NCBI GenBank assembly: GCA_021806615.1
Contig: JAJZRB010000002.1
Span: 1-54,528 of the forward strand
Direction: 5' to 3'
Source: a bacterium
Lineage (GTDB): Bacteria; Patescibacteriota; Patescibacteriia; Patescibacteriales; UBA12465
DNA: 54,528 bases
Under the pieces are notes generated by a model. That model saw only the letters and a program-made list of their open reading frames with translations, had not been told where the DNA came from and made no database searches. Below, piece by piece: positions 36,173-45,365 of the stretch. Position 1 is the stretch's first letter; every line of letters begins with the position of its first letter. The translations under genes were made by a program, and so were the position numbers.

Positions 36173-37923
36173 TGCGCGTAATCATCAATAATAAAGAGCT
36201 ATCTGGCCGAACCGGCCAGACGATTTTGGAGCTGGCGCGTGAAAACGGGATCAAGCTTCCGTCCCTATGCTACCACCCCGACTTAGAAGTAAAAGCTAAT
36301 TGCCGTCTCTGCGTCGTGGAAATCAGCGGCCAGGATAAGCTCGCCGCCGCCTGTTCCACCGCTATCAGGGAGGGCATGGACATCAGGACTGACAGCCTGC
36401 GCGTGAAAAAGGCGCGGGCGATCAACTTAGAGCTCATTCTAGCCGAACATACCAAGAAATGCGGCGATTGTCTCTTATCCCCGGATTGCGAGCTATTGCA
36501 TCTGGCTAAGACCTATAAGATCAAGACTGATCGCTTAGATAATCGGAAGAAGGGCCGGAAGACTTATCGCTTCGCTAATGCCGTAGAAATAGATGGAGAG
36601 CAGTGCATTGACTGCCAAAACTGCGTGGAAGCTTGTTCCAGGCAGGGGGTCCATTATTTGAAAATAGCCGGTTCCGGCAGCCGTCAGGAGATCGTCCCGG
36701 ATAGCCAGGGGAAATCCGCCTGCGTTTACTGCGGCCAATGTACCCTGCATTGTCCGGCGGCTTCAGCCCAGGAACAAAGCGATTGGCCGGCGGTCTTAAG
36801 ATTATTGCAAGATAAAAACAAGATCGCTCTCGCCCAGTTCGCGCCGTCCGTCCGCGTAGCGCTCGGCGAGGAATTCGCTCTGCCCTATGGCACGAATTGC
36901 GAGGGTAAAATAAATAGTGCTTTGAAGAGATTAGGTTTCCGGCAGGTTGCTGATGTAAACTTCGGCGCTGATATCACGACGCTCGTGGAGGCGGAAGAAC
37001 TTCTAGAAAGATTAAAAGATAAAAAAGCCGCCTGGCCGATGATGACCTCCTGCTGTCCGGCCTGGGTCGCTTACGCGGAATATTATCATCCTGAACTGTT
37101 AGACAACCTAACGACGGCTCGTTCGCCGCAGATTCATCTGGCCGGCGCTTTAAAGACTTATTGGGCGGAAAAGAAACAGATGAATCCTAAGAATGTATTC
37201 GTAGTTTCTATCGTGCCTTGCACCGCCAAGAAATATGAAGCGGCTCGTCCGGAATTTCGCCGGAAGGGAAGGCCGCTGGTCGATTATGTCCTGACTACGC
37301 GCGAGTTAGCTTATCTTATCAAGAGGCAGGGGATAGATTTTAAGAAATTATCCCCGTCCAGCGGCGATCGATTATTCAACGCCGGCTCTGGCGCCGCGGC
37401 GATTTATGGCGCTTCCGGCGGCGTGATGGAATCGGCTCTTAGGACCGCGACGGCGCTGCTTGGCCGGGATAACCGCTCTAAGCTTGGCGACAGCCGTTTA
37501 GAATTCAAAGAAGTCAGAGGCTTGGCCGGCTTCAAGGAAGCGACGCTTGATCTGGCGGGACGGAAATTACGCGTCGGCGTCGTCAACGGCTTGAGTAATC
37601 TCCACCGCTTGCTGCCGAGATTGAAAAGATATCATTATATTGAAGTGATGGCTTGTCCGGGCGGTTGTTTGGGCGGCGGCGGACAGCCCCTGCCGACGAC
37701 GGCGGCTATACGCGCGAAGCGATTGGCTGGGTTATATGAAATCGATAAAGGGCGGAATATACGCCGGGCGCATGAGAATACAGCGATGCTCCAGTATAGA
37801 TCCTGGGTTAAGGAGCGGAGATTAGGGAAGGAATTATTGTATACGGGATTCAAGAAGAGCCGGGGTTCTATTTTGACGGTGATTAATAAGAACAAAAAGC
37901 CGCTTTTATCTTTTTTACATTAG
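36172..37923 (+). CDS. hydA: [FeFe] hydrogenase, M3-type domain layout
   Basis: N-terminal [2Fe-2S] (CYHPDLEVKANCRLC...C), HTKKCGDCLLSPDC, two 4Fe-4S motifs (CIDCQNCVEAC, CVYCGQCTLHCP), L1 TSCCPAW, L2 VPCTAKKYE, L3 EVMACPGGCLGGGGQP. Confidence 0.95.
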   Translation: MRVIINNKELSGRTGQTILELARENGIKLPSLCYHPDLEVKANCRLCVVEISGQDKLAAACSTAIREGMDIRTDSLRVKKARAINLELILAEHTKKCGDCLLSPDCELLHLAKTYKIKTDRLDNRKKGRKTYRFANAVEIDGEQCIDCQNCVEACSRQGVHYLKIAGSGSRQEIVPDSQGKSACVYCGQCTLHCPAASAQEQSDWPAVLRLLQDKNKIALAQFAPSVRVALGEEFALPYGTNCEGKINSALKRLGFRQVADVNFGADITTLVEAEELLERLKDKKAAWPMMTSCCPAWVAYAEYYHPELLDNLTTARSPQIHLAGALKTYWAEKKQMNPKNVFVVSIVPCTAKKYEAARPEFRRKGRPLVDYVLTTRELAYLIKRQGIDFKKLSPSSGDRLFNAGSGAAAIYGASGGVMESALRTATALLGRDNRSKLGDSRLEFKEVRGLAGFKEATLDLAGRKLRVGVVNGLSNLHRLLPRLKRYHYIEVMACPGGCLGGGGQPLPTTAAIRAKRLAGLYEIDKGRNIRRAHENTAMLQYRSWVKERRLGKELLYTGFKKSRGSILTVINKNKKPLLSFLH

Positions 37924-37956
37924 GTTTTTGGAAATATTTAATTATTTTTTTATAAT

Positions 37957-38568
37957 ATGCCATATTCGCCGGATAACATCGTAGATCCTAATATTCCAGA
38001 AGATCATTCTGGAATCGGCCAAGCGCCCGATACAGAGCTTAGCTCGGTTGGCATTTTGGAAAAAATCAATGTTACCGCCTTGGCTCAGCTCCTAGTCTTG
38101 TCCGGCGTGGCCATCTTTTTGCCGTTCTTTATCCATTTGCCTTTCCTGACCGGGCCGATAGTGAATGCGGTCCTGATTCTCATTCTATTTTTAACTGGCC
38201 GACGTAACGCCATTCTGGTCTCTTGCTTGCCAAGCTTGATGGCTCTTACCGGCGGCTTATTGCCCTTAGCATTAGCTCCCGCCGTACCTTTCATCATCTT
38301 AAGCAATATTATCCTCGTCGTTATCATAGACGAATTTTATAAGAGCTGGAGAGACGATTTCCAGGGTTATTGGCTAGGAGTCTTAGCCGGCGCTGTTTTG
38401 AAATTTGTCTTTTTATTTTTTAGTGTTAATATATTAGCGGCCTTTTTCCTGAAGGAGCCGGCTCTCAAAGCCGTTAGCCAGCTCTTTGGCTGGTCTCAGC
38501 TGGTTACCGCTTTGCTCGGTGGATTAATAGCTTGGGGCGTTCTGAAATTCTTGAAATTTTTTAAATGA
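37957..38568 (+). CDS. Hypothetical polytopic membrane protein
   Basis: Multiple hydrophobic helices, 203 aa; terminates with TGA. Confidence 0.65.
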   Translation: MPYSPDNIVDPNIPEDHSGIGQAPDTELSSVGILEKINVTALAQLLVLSGVAIFLPFFIHLPFLTGPIVNAVLILILFLTGRRNAILVSCLPSLMALTGGLLPLALAPAVPFIILSNIILVVIIDEFYKSWRDDFQGYWLGVLAGAVLKFVFLFFSVNILAAFFLKEPALKAVSQLFGWSQLVTALLGGLIAWGVLKFLKFFK

Positions 38569-40031
38569 TTATGAATATTCCCGGTTATATTTTAAAGGTT
38601 GTCAAAGATCTGCAGGTCTCGGGTTACGAGGCCTATATTGTCGGCGGCTGCGTACGCGATATCCTGATGGAACGGGAACCGCAAGATTGGGATATTACGA
38701 CTAACGCCTTGCCCGATCAGATATTGCAAGTCTTTCCGGATGCCAAATATGAGAATAATTTCGGGACAGTCTTGCTCCCAGTCCGGGGCCAAGCTAAGGC
38801 CGGGGAGGCCAAGGGCCTCTTGGAAGATGTCGTGGAAATAACTACTTATCGTAGCGAACAGGACTATTCTGACCGCCGCCATCCCGATGTCGTCCGTTTT
38901 GAGACGGAGTTAGACAAAGATCTGGAAAGACGCGATTTTACGATAAATGCTCTCGCCCTCGATCCTGGCGACCATGAAAAGATCATTGATTATTTCGGCG
39001 GGCGCAAGGATATCAAGGCGAAGATTATCAGGGCGGTCGGTGAGCCGAGCGACCGCTTCAAAGAAGATGCGCTGAGGATGTTGCGGGCTGTCCGGCTTAG
39101 TACCCAGCTCGGTTTTATCCTGGAGCCCAAGACTCAGCGCGCCATCATCAAGCTGGCCGGCAGCCTTAAATTCGTTTCCCAGGAGAGGATCCGCGATGAA
39201 TTGATAAAGATCTTAGCTTCGGAGCGGCCGGCCGAAGGCATTCTGTTGCTCCATGATTGTAAATTGCTTCAGTATATACTGCCGGAATTGATAGAGGGCG
39301 TCGGCGTAAAACCGGCGCGCCACCATGTTTATCCGATCTTTGAACATAATGTTTTTTCTTTGAAGCATTGTCCCAGCTCGGAGTGGCCGGTGCGCCTCGC
39401 CGCCTTGCTCCACGATATCGCCAAGCCGCGGACGCGGAAAATAATCAAAGGCGTCGCTACTTTCTATAATCATGAATATGTCGGCGCTAAGATGGCGGAT
39501 AAAATCATGGGTCGCCTGAAATTTTCTAATAGCGATCGTGAACGGGTCGTGAATCTGGTCAAAAATCACATGTTTTATTATAATGTCGGCGAGGTGACAG
39601 CCGCTTCAGTCCGCCGTCTGATCGTCAAGGTCGGTAAAGATAATTTGCAGGATCTCATCCATCTGCGCGTGGCCGACCGTCTCGGTTCCGGCACGCCTAA
39701 AGCGATGCCTTATAAATTGCGCCATCTCCAGTATATGCTGGAGAAGGTCCAGAACGATCCGGTTTCCGTGAAGATGCTGAAAATAAACGGCGATGATCTG
39801 ATGCGTATCTTAGCGATCGCGCCGGGGCCGAAGATCGGGGCTATCCTAGACGTATTATTGGGCGAAGTGTTGGAAAATCCAGATTTGAACGCCGCCGGCT
39901 ATCTGGCCGGACAGGCCGGGAAACTGAATAAACTAAATTTAGAAGAACTTCGGTCTAGAGCCAAAGAAATTATCGCGGAAAAGCGCGAGGAAGATGATAA
40001 AAAGATAAAAAAACAATATAAAGTTAATTAA
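38565..40031 (+). CDS. cca: CCA tRNA nucleotidyltransferase / poly(A) polymerase family with HD domain
   Basis: YIVGGCVRDILMEREPQDWDITTNA, RRDFTINALAL, RLAALLHDIAKPRTR. Possible start 38571. Confidence 0.92.
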   Translation: MIMNIPGYILKVVKDLQVSGYEAYIVGGCVRDILMEREPQDWDITTNALPDQILQVFPDAKYENNFGTVLLPVRGQAKAGEAKGLLEDVVEITTYRSEQDYSDRRHPDVVRFETELDKDLERRDFTINALALDPGDHEKIIDYFGGRKDIKAKIIRAVGEPSDRFKEDALRMLRAVRLSTQLGFILEPKTQRAIIKLAGSLKFVSQERIRDELIKILASERPAEGILLLHDCKLLQYILPELIEGVGVKPARHHVYPIFEHNVFSLKHCPSSEWPVRLAALLHDIAKPRTRKIIKGVATFYNHEYVGAKMADKIMGRLKFSNSDRERVVNLVKNHMFYYNVGEVTAASVRRLIVKVGKDNLQDLIHLRVADRLGSGTPKAMPYKLRHLQYMLEKVQNDPVSVKMLKINGDDLMRILAIAPGPKIGAILDVLLGEVLENPDLNAAGYLAGQAGKLNKLNLEELRSRAKEIIAEKREEDDKKIKKQYKVN

Positions 40032-40056
40032 TTAAATTAAATATTCTATTAAGATT

Positions 40057-40842
40057 ATGAAGAAAGCCCTATTTTTTTTAGCCCTGACCGTCGTCTTCCT
40101 GAGCGTTTCCGCTTGTTCTAGCAGCCAGGAAACCGTTACCGGTACGCCCAGCCAGACAGCCCCGCCAGCTAATACCGGGACTTTCGTGACGCCCGTCCCT
40201 GCTTCCGATGAGAATAATAAATCAGCGTCCGGCCAAGAGGCCGCCGCACCGGAGACTGGCTCAGCCGCCGCGAACCAAGAAACGGCTGCGAACGCCTCAG
40301 CTCCGGTTGATAATAATAAAACTATGTTGAGTCCCAGCGAACAGCCGGATCTTCTTAAGGAGTATTCTCAAGCTGTCATCAAAACGAACCATGGCGACAT
40401 TAAAGTGAAATTTTACAGCAATGATGCGCCGCTATCCGTGAATAATTTTTTGTATCTGGCGAAAGAAGGATTTTATAGTGGCATTAAATTCCATCGAGTC
40501 ATAAAAGATTTTATGATCCAAGGCGGAGATCCCCTGAGTAAGGGGGCCGATACCTCAGTGTGGGGAACTGGCGGCCCAGGCTACCAATTCAAGGATGAGA
40601 TCAATAGCCACAAGTTAGTAGCGGGCAGCTTAGCTATGGCGAACGCTGGCCCAGGCACGAACGGTTCTCAATTCTTTATCGTCACCGCTCCGGAAACGCC
40701 CTGGCTGGACGGCCACCATACTAATTTCGGCGAAGTCGTTTCCGGAATGGATGTAGTCAAGAAAATAGAAGCGGTCGCGACCGGCGCTAATGATCGACCC
40801 GTCCAGGATGTAGTGATTAATAGCGTGGAGCTCATAAAATAA
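40057..40842 (+). CDS. Peptidyl-prolyl cis-trans isomerase (cyclophilin), lipoprotein
   Basis: Lipobox-like VSACSSS; FHRVIKDFMIQGGDPL, LAMANAGPGTNGSQFFIVTAPETPWLDGHHTNFGEV. Confidence 0.94.
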   Translation: MKKALFFLALTVVFLSVSACSSSQETVTGTPSQTAPPANTGTFVTPVPASDENNKSASGQEAAAPETGSAAANQETAANASAPVDNNKTMLSPSEQPDLLKEYSQAVIKTNHGDIKVKFYSNDAPLSVNNFLYLAKEGFYSGIKFHRVIKDFMIQGGDPLSKGADTSVWGTGGPGYQFKDEINSHKLVAGSLAMANAGPGTNGSQFFIVTAPETPWLDGHHTNFGEVVSGMDVVKKIEAVATGANDRPVQDVVINSVELIK

Positions 40843-40878
40843 TAGTAGCCCAGAAAATAATCTCTGAAATGGTCAAAG

Positions 40879-40909
40879 ACCGGATTCATATCTTAAAATC
40901 CGGTTTTTA
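40879..40909 (+). terminator. Intrinsic terminator
   Basis: accggatt (40879-40886) / aatccggt (40897-40904) + TTTTT. Confidence 0.8.
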
Positions 40910-40958
40910 TTTGAATATTTATATCCAGTAAACTATAATGGACATAATGGCAGGAAGT

Positions 40959-40967
40959 TGTTATAAT
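40959..40967 (+). promoter_or_regulatory. Extended -10 promoter element
   Basis: TGtTATAAT upstream of the cysteine desulfurase. Confidence 0.6.
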
Positions 40968-41000
40968 TAAATTCCTAATAAAATAAAGTTAAATCAAAAT

Positions 41001-42176
41001 ATGCAAGTTTATTTAGATAATGCCGCGACCACGCGACTGGATCCGCGCGTTTTAGCGAAGATGAAGCCCTATCTGACTACTAAATATGCCAACGCTTCTT
41101 CTATACATAAGCCTGGACAGGAGGCTTATTTAGAGCTCCTTAAGGCCAAGAAATCGGTGGCTAAAATTTTGAATGGCGAACCGGAAAATGTCATCTTTAC
41201 AGCCAGCGCGACCGAAGCCAATAATTTCATCATTAAAGGCGTCGCTCGGGCGAATAAAAGCGGCCAGAAGAATAAGATCATAGTTTCAGCGATCGAGCAT
41301 CCTTGCGTCCGCGAATCAGCCCGCGAGCTAGAGAGCGAGGGCTTCCAGGTAGAGTTTATCCCGGCGACGGCCGAAGGCTTGATCACTCCTGACGCCTTGC
41401 GAGGCTTGATTGACGACAAGACCATCTTGGTTTCAGTCATGATGGTCAATAACGAAATCGGGACGGTCCAGGATGTAACCGCTCTAGCTCGGGTGGCGCA
41501 TGAGTTCGGCGCTTATTTCCATACCGACGCCGTCCAAGCCGTTCCGTATTTAGAGATTGATATTAAAAGAATGGAGTTAGATTTCCTGAGCCTTTCCGGC
41601 CATAAATTTTATGGGCCGAAAGGAGTGGGCGTCGCTTATATAGACCGCCGCAAAAAGATCCGTCCGCTTATAGTCGGCGGCGGGCAGGAAGATAATTACC
41701 GCTCCGGCACTTACAACTTGCCGGGCATTATGGGTTTAGCCTACGCCTTAGAATTAGCTTATAAAGAAAGGAAGGCTTATCTGAAGAAAGTCAAAAGCTT
41801 GCGCGACCATCTTTTGTCGGCTATCCAGGAAGAAATACCCGGGATACAGATAAACGGTTCGCTCATAGATCGCGTGCCGGCTAATCTGAACGTCATGTTC
41901 GGTTATGTGGAAGGGGAAGCTATCCTGATAGATCTCTCCCAGAAAGGCGTCTATGTTTCTACCGGTTCGGCCTGTTCAGCGACGAACCTGAAGGCCTCGC
42001 ACGTCTTAAGGGCGATAGGCTTGAATAAGAATTTTCTGAATAGCAATATCCGTTTTTCTCTCGGCCGCTTCAATACCCGCCAGGAGATCGACTATACGGT
42101 AAAATGCCTGAAAGACACGGTTAAAAGGCTGAGGAAGTTCAGTCCGGTTAAGAAAATCGGCCAGATTCTAAACTAA
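41001..42176 (+). CDS. Cysteine desulfurase (NifS/IscS family)
   Basis: VYLDNAATTRLDP, SLSGHKFYGPKGVG (PLP Lys), STGSACSATNLKASHVLRAIG (active Cys). Confidence 0.95.
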   Translation: MQVYLDNAATTRLDPRVLAKMKPYLTTKYANASSIHKPGQEAYLELLKAKKSVAKILNGEPENVIFTASATEANNFIIKGVARANKSGQKNKIIVSAIEHPCVRESARELESEGFQVEFIPATAEGLITPDALRGLIDDKTILVSVMMVNNEIGTVQDVTALARVAHEFGAYFHTDAVQAVPYLEIDIKRMELDFLSLSGHKFYGPKGVGVAYIDRRKKIRPLIVGGGQEDNYRSGTYNLPGIMGLAYALELAYKERKAYLKKVKSLRDHLLSAIQEEIPGIQINGSLIDRVPANLNVMFGYVEGEAILIDLSQKGVYVSTGSACSATNLKASHVLRAIGLNKNFLNSNIRFSLGRFNTRQEIDYTVKCLKDTVKRLRKFSPVKKIGQILN

Positions 42177-42197
42177 TTTAAAAAATATTTTACATAT

Positions 42198-42662
42198 ATG
42201 GCGCTTAATTATACCAAGAAGACAATCAATCATTTTTTGAAGCCGAAGAATATCGGCTCTATAAATAAGCCGGATGGCTATGCCCAGATAGGGAATATGG
42301 TCTGCGGCGACCAGCTGGACTTTTTCTTGAAAGTGGAAAAAGGGAAGATAAAGGATGTCAAATTCCTATCTTTCGGCTGCGCTTCTAATATCGCCACCGC
42401 CTCTATCCTGACGGAGAAGGTCAAGGGCCTCACCATTGAACAGGCGAAAAGCTATAATTGGCAGAAGATAGTAGATGAGCTCGGCGGCCTGCCTAGCCAG
42501 AAGATCCACTGTTCGGTGATGGCGGTCCAAGGCTTGAAGAAGGCGATTGAGGATTATGAGAATAAAAACAGCCTCGCATCCGCCCCTTCGGCTAGCGTCA
42601 AGACTAAGGCTAAGGCCAAGGCGGCTAAGAGCGAGGGCAGACTTGCTTCTAAGAAGAGATAA
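42198..42662 (+). CDS. iscU: Fe-S cluster scaffold IscU/NifU-like with Lys/Ala-rich C-terminal tail
   Basis: NMVCGDQLDFFLKV, FLSFGCASNIATASILTE, KIHCSVMAVQGLKKAI. Confidence 0.92.
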   Translation: MALNYTKKTINHFLKPKNIGSINKPDGYAQIGNMVCGDQLDFFLKVEKGKIKDVKFLSFGCASNIATASILTEKVKGLTIEQAKSYNWQKIVDELGGLPSQKIHCSVMAVQGLKKAIEDYENKNSLASAPSASVKTKAKAKAAKSEGRLASKKR

Positions 42663-42683
42663 CATTTTAAGGTTAGGCCATAA

Positions 42684-42709
42684 AAAACACCCCCGCCAGG
42701 GGGTGTTTT
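42684..42709. terminator. Bidirectional intrinsic terminator
   Basis: aaaacaccccc / gggggtgtttt, loop gcca, between convergent genes. Confidence 0.93.
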
Positions 42710-42739
42710 CTGTTATCTGTAAGGAGTCAAGATTCTAAA

Positions 42740-42997
42740 TTAAAATCTCTTTTCCAGAGGACGAGCCTCGTTAACGACCACAGTACGACCATCTAATTCC
42801 TGATTGTTGTACATGGCGATAGCTTTTTCAGCTTCCTCATCATTTTCCATTTCTACGAAACCAAAGCCTTTTGAGCGATGGGTCATCCGGTCCATGATAA
42901 TCACGGCAGAGATAACCTTACCAGCTTTCGCGAACGCATCCGCTAAGCCCTGTTCGGTCGTCTTGAAAGACAAGCCGCCGACAAATAATTTTTTCAT
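42740..42997 (-). CDS. Single-RRM RNA-binding protein
   Basis: RNP2 LFVGGL, RNP1 KGFGFVEM. Confidence 0.95.
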   Translation of the reverse strand: MKKLFVGGLSFKTTEQGLADAFAKAGKVISAVIIMDRMTHRSKGFGFVEMENDEEAEKAIAMYNNQELDGRTVVVNEARPLEKRF

Positions 42998-43045
42998 TTT
43001 CTTTTCACTAAAGTTTTTATTAAATTGTAAGACGACCTTTTTCTC

Positions 43046-43070
43046 AAAAAAAGAACGGATGGTCCGCTCT
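43046..43070 (-). promoter_or_regulatory. Terminator-shaped hairpin in the RRM-gene leader (alternatively the rplA operon terminator)
   Basis: Minus strand agagcgga-cca-tccgttct followed by TTTTTT. Confidence 0.6.
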
Positions 43071-43098
43071 TTCTCTGAAAATTGCTTACCTGTATGTC

Positions 43099-43127
43099 AG
43101 TATATCCTACTTTTAATTATAAGTCAA
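43099..43127 (-). promoter_or_regulatory. Promoter for the RRM protein gene
   Basis: Minus strand TTGACT-N17-TATACT. Confidence 0.65.
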
Positions 43128-43167
43128 TAGCTGATAAAGGGGCGATAAGCCGGGTATTTTAGGGGAT

Positions 43168-43932
43168 TTAAGATAAAGCCACCTTGATGCCCGGGCTCAT
43201 GGAGGAGGATAAGCTGATATTTTTAAGGAAAATACCTTTAGAAGAAGAAGGTTTCGCTTTTTTGACCGTTTCTAACAGAGCCTGGTAATTTTCTAAAAGC
43301 TTCTGATCGTCAAAGCTCATTTTACCGATAACCGTATGGACATTGCCAGTATCATCATTCTTAAAGCTTATTTTGCCCTTTTTTAATTCCTCAATGGTCT
43401 TGACCGGGTTAGTAGTCACAGTATCGTTTTTCGGAGATGGCATTAATCCGCGTGTTCCCAGGATTTTCGCGATAAGCGCTAAATTCTTCATGAGGGCCGG
43501 TTCAGCGATGGCAACCTGGAAATCAGTTTTTTCGGTTTTTTTGATTTCATTGATCAATTCTTCGCCGCCTACGAAATCCGCTCCGGCCGCTTTGGCCGCC
43601 TTTTCATTTTCAGAAGAAACGAAAGCCGCCACCTTGATAGTCTTGCCGGTTCCGTGCGGCAGGCTGACAGCGCCGCGGACCTGCTGGTCTCCTTTCTTAG
43701 TATCGATGCCTAGGCGAAAATGGACTTCCACGGAGGCGTCGAATTTGGCTTTGGATAATTTTTTCAGGATAGTGAGAGCTTCTTCCGGAGAATAGCTCTT
43801 GAGGCGGTCGTAAATGGCGCTGTAATCAGATTTTTTCGGACTACGGGCCGGCTGGCGATCCTTTTTGTCGGTCTTTGTCTTTTTCGCGCTCTTGGCGGGT
43901 TTAAGCTCCGCCTCTTTCTTTTCTTTAGTCAT
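43168..43932 (-). CDS. rplA: 50S ribosomal protein L1 with Lys-rich N-terminal extension
   Basis: KFDASVEVHFRLGIDTKKGDQQVRGAVSLPHGTGK...GLMPSPKNDTVTTNP. Confidence 0.95.
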   Translation of the reverse strand: MTKEKKEAELKPAKSAKKTKTDKKDRQPARSPKKSDYSAIYDRLKSYSPEEALTILKKLSKAKFDASVEVHFRLGIDTKKGDQQVRGAVSLPHGTGKTIKVAAFVSSENEKAAKAAGADFVGGEELINEIKKTEKTDFQVAIAEPALMKNLALIAKILGTRGLMPSPKNDTVTTNPVKTIEELKKGKISFKNDDTGNVHTVIGKMSFDDQKLLENYQALLETVKKAKPSSSKGIFLKNISLSSSMSPGIKVALS

Positions 43933-43992
43933 AAAATTGTTCGTGGTCAGACGTCAGCGCCTAAAATCAAGCGCTCACTCCCACAATTATAA

Positions 43993-44415
43993 TTATTTAA
44001 TTTCTACTCCCATTTGCCGCGCCGTGCCGGCGATGATCTTCTTAGCGGCCTCTAAATCATTCGCGTTCAGATCGGGCATTTTCACTTTTGCTATCTCTTC
44101 CAGCTGGGTCGCGTTTATTTTTCCTACTTTTTCCGTCAAGGGCTTGCCTGATCCCTTCTTGATGCCTGCGGCTTTTTTTATAAGTTCCGCGGCTGGCGGG
44201 GTCTTGAGGATGAAGTCATAGCTCCTGTCTTCATAGACGGTGATTTCTACCGGGATGATATCGCCCGCCTTATCTTTAGTCTTGTCGTTGAATTCTTTGC
44301 AGAATTGGGCGATATTAAGGCCATGCTGGCCTAAGGCCGGACCGATAGGAGGCGCCGGGTTAGCGGCTGCTCCGGGAATCTGTAATTTTATCTTGGTTTT
44401 TATTTTTTTAGCCAT
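43993..44415 (-). CDS. rplK: 50S ribosomal protein L11
   Basis: [36 protein letters not shown]. Confidence 0.97.
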   Translation of the reverse strand: MAKKIKTKIKLQIPGAAANPAPPIGPALGQHGLNIAQFCKEFNDKTKDKAGDIIPVEITVYEDRSYDFILKTPPAAELIKKAAGIKKGSGKPLTEKVGKINATQLEEIAKVKMPDLNANDLEAAKKIIAGTARQMGVEIK

Positions 44416-44454
44416 ATATTTATTTTAGAGAGCGTAGAAGCGCCGCCCAGATTA

Positions 44455-45000
44455 TTAGATTTTTTTTATTTGCAGGAAATCCAGTTCTACCGGCGTTTCC
44501 CGGCCGAACATGGAAACAGAGACTTTGACCTTGCCTTTAGCTTCGTCAATGGCCGTGACCTTGCCCTCCATATTCTTGAAGGGGCCTTCGTTGATATGGA
44601 CCGGCGTGCCGATAACGACGTCAATCTGGAATTTCGGATCTTCCACGCCCATCCGTTTCTGGAGCGATTTTATCTCCACTTCGCTTATCGGCGTCGGAAT
44701 GGTCCCCGTACCGATGAAACCGGTGACGTTCGGAGTATTGCGGACAATATACCAGGATTCGTCCGTCACTTCCATTTCTACTAAGATGTAGCCGGGGAAG
44801 ATCTTTTCCTCGACGACCTTGCGCTTGCCGTTTTTAATCTTGATCTTTTTTTCCGTCGGAATAAGGATGTTGAAGATCTTATCTTCCATATCCAGGGATT
44901 CAACTCTTTGCTTCAGGTTCTGCGAAACGTTTTCTTCATAGCCGGAATAGGTATGTATGACATACCAGCGGCGGCCTTGGTTGAGAAGTTGTTTAGCCAT
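44455..45000 (-). CDS. nusG: Transcription termination/antitermination protein NusG
   Basis: RRWYVIHTYSGYEENVSQNLKQRVES...VHINEGPFKNMEGKVTAIDEAKGKVKVSVSMFGRETPVELDF. Confidence 0.97.
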   Translation of the reverse strand: MAKQLLNQGRRWYVIHTYSGYEENVSQNLKQRVESLDMEDKIFNILIPTEKKIKIKNGKRKVVEEKIFPGYILVEMEVTDESWYIVRNTPNVTGFIGTGTIPTPISEVEIKSLQKRMGVEDPKFQIDVVIGTPVHINEGPFKNMEGKVTAIDEAKGKVKVSVSMFGRETPVELDFLQIKKI

Positions 45001-45123
45001 ATCTTTTTAGTGTTAACTGCGCTCGTTCGGAAGTAAAAATAAATTTTTCTTCCGCCCGCCCGCTAGTTAAGAGATTTAAGAACTATTTATGAACTAGTTT
45101 ATAAACAGGCGTGCCGCCTCTTA

Positions 45124-45309
45124 TTATCGGTAGATGATGAATTGGAAGCCGGAAGAGAAGAGGTAGTCTAAGAGGCCCAAGAAAAGAGCCGTGCCGATAC
45201 TGATGCCGATAACGAGCAGGGTGTAATTATAGGTTTCTTTTTTGGTCGGCCAGGTTACTTTTTTCATTTCCGCCAAAGACTCCTGGAGATAGGTCGTGAT
45301 TTTGTTCAT
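45124..45309 (-). CDS. secE: Preprotein translocase subunit SecE
   Basis: YLQESLAEMKKVTWPTKKETYNYTLLVIGISIGTALFLGLLDYLF; upstream of nusG. Confidence 0.93.
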   Translation of the reverse strand: MNKITTYLQESLAEMKKVTWPTKKETYNYTLLVIGISIGTALFLGLLDYLFSSGFQFIIYR

Positions 45310-45329
45310 ATATTCGTATATTTGTATTT

Positions 45330-45354
45330 AAAAATAGCCCCCTAGGCCATTTTT
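45330..45354 (-). promoter_or_regulatory. Terminator-shaped hairpin at the 5' end of the secE-nusG-rplK-rplA leader
   Basis: Minus strand aaaaatggcc-taggg-ggctattttt (10 bp, one G-U) starting just after the predicted TSS. Confidence 0.6.
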
Positions 45355-45365
45355 TATCTGTTAAA

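Noticed and set aside
43343-43795. 150-aa plus-strand ORF
   Set aside because: Fully antisense to rplA; shadow ORF.
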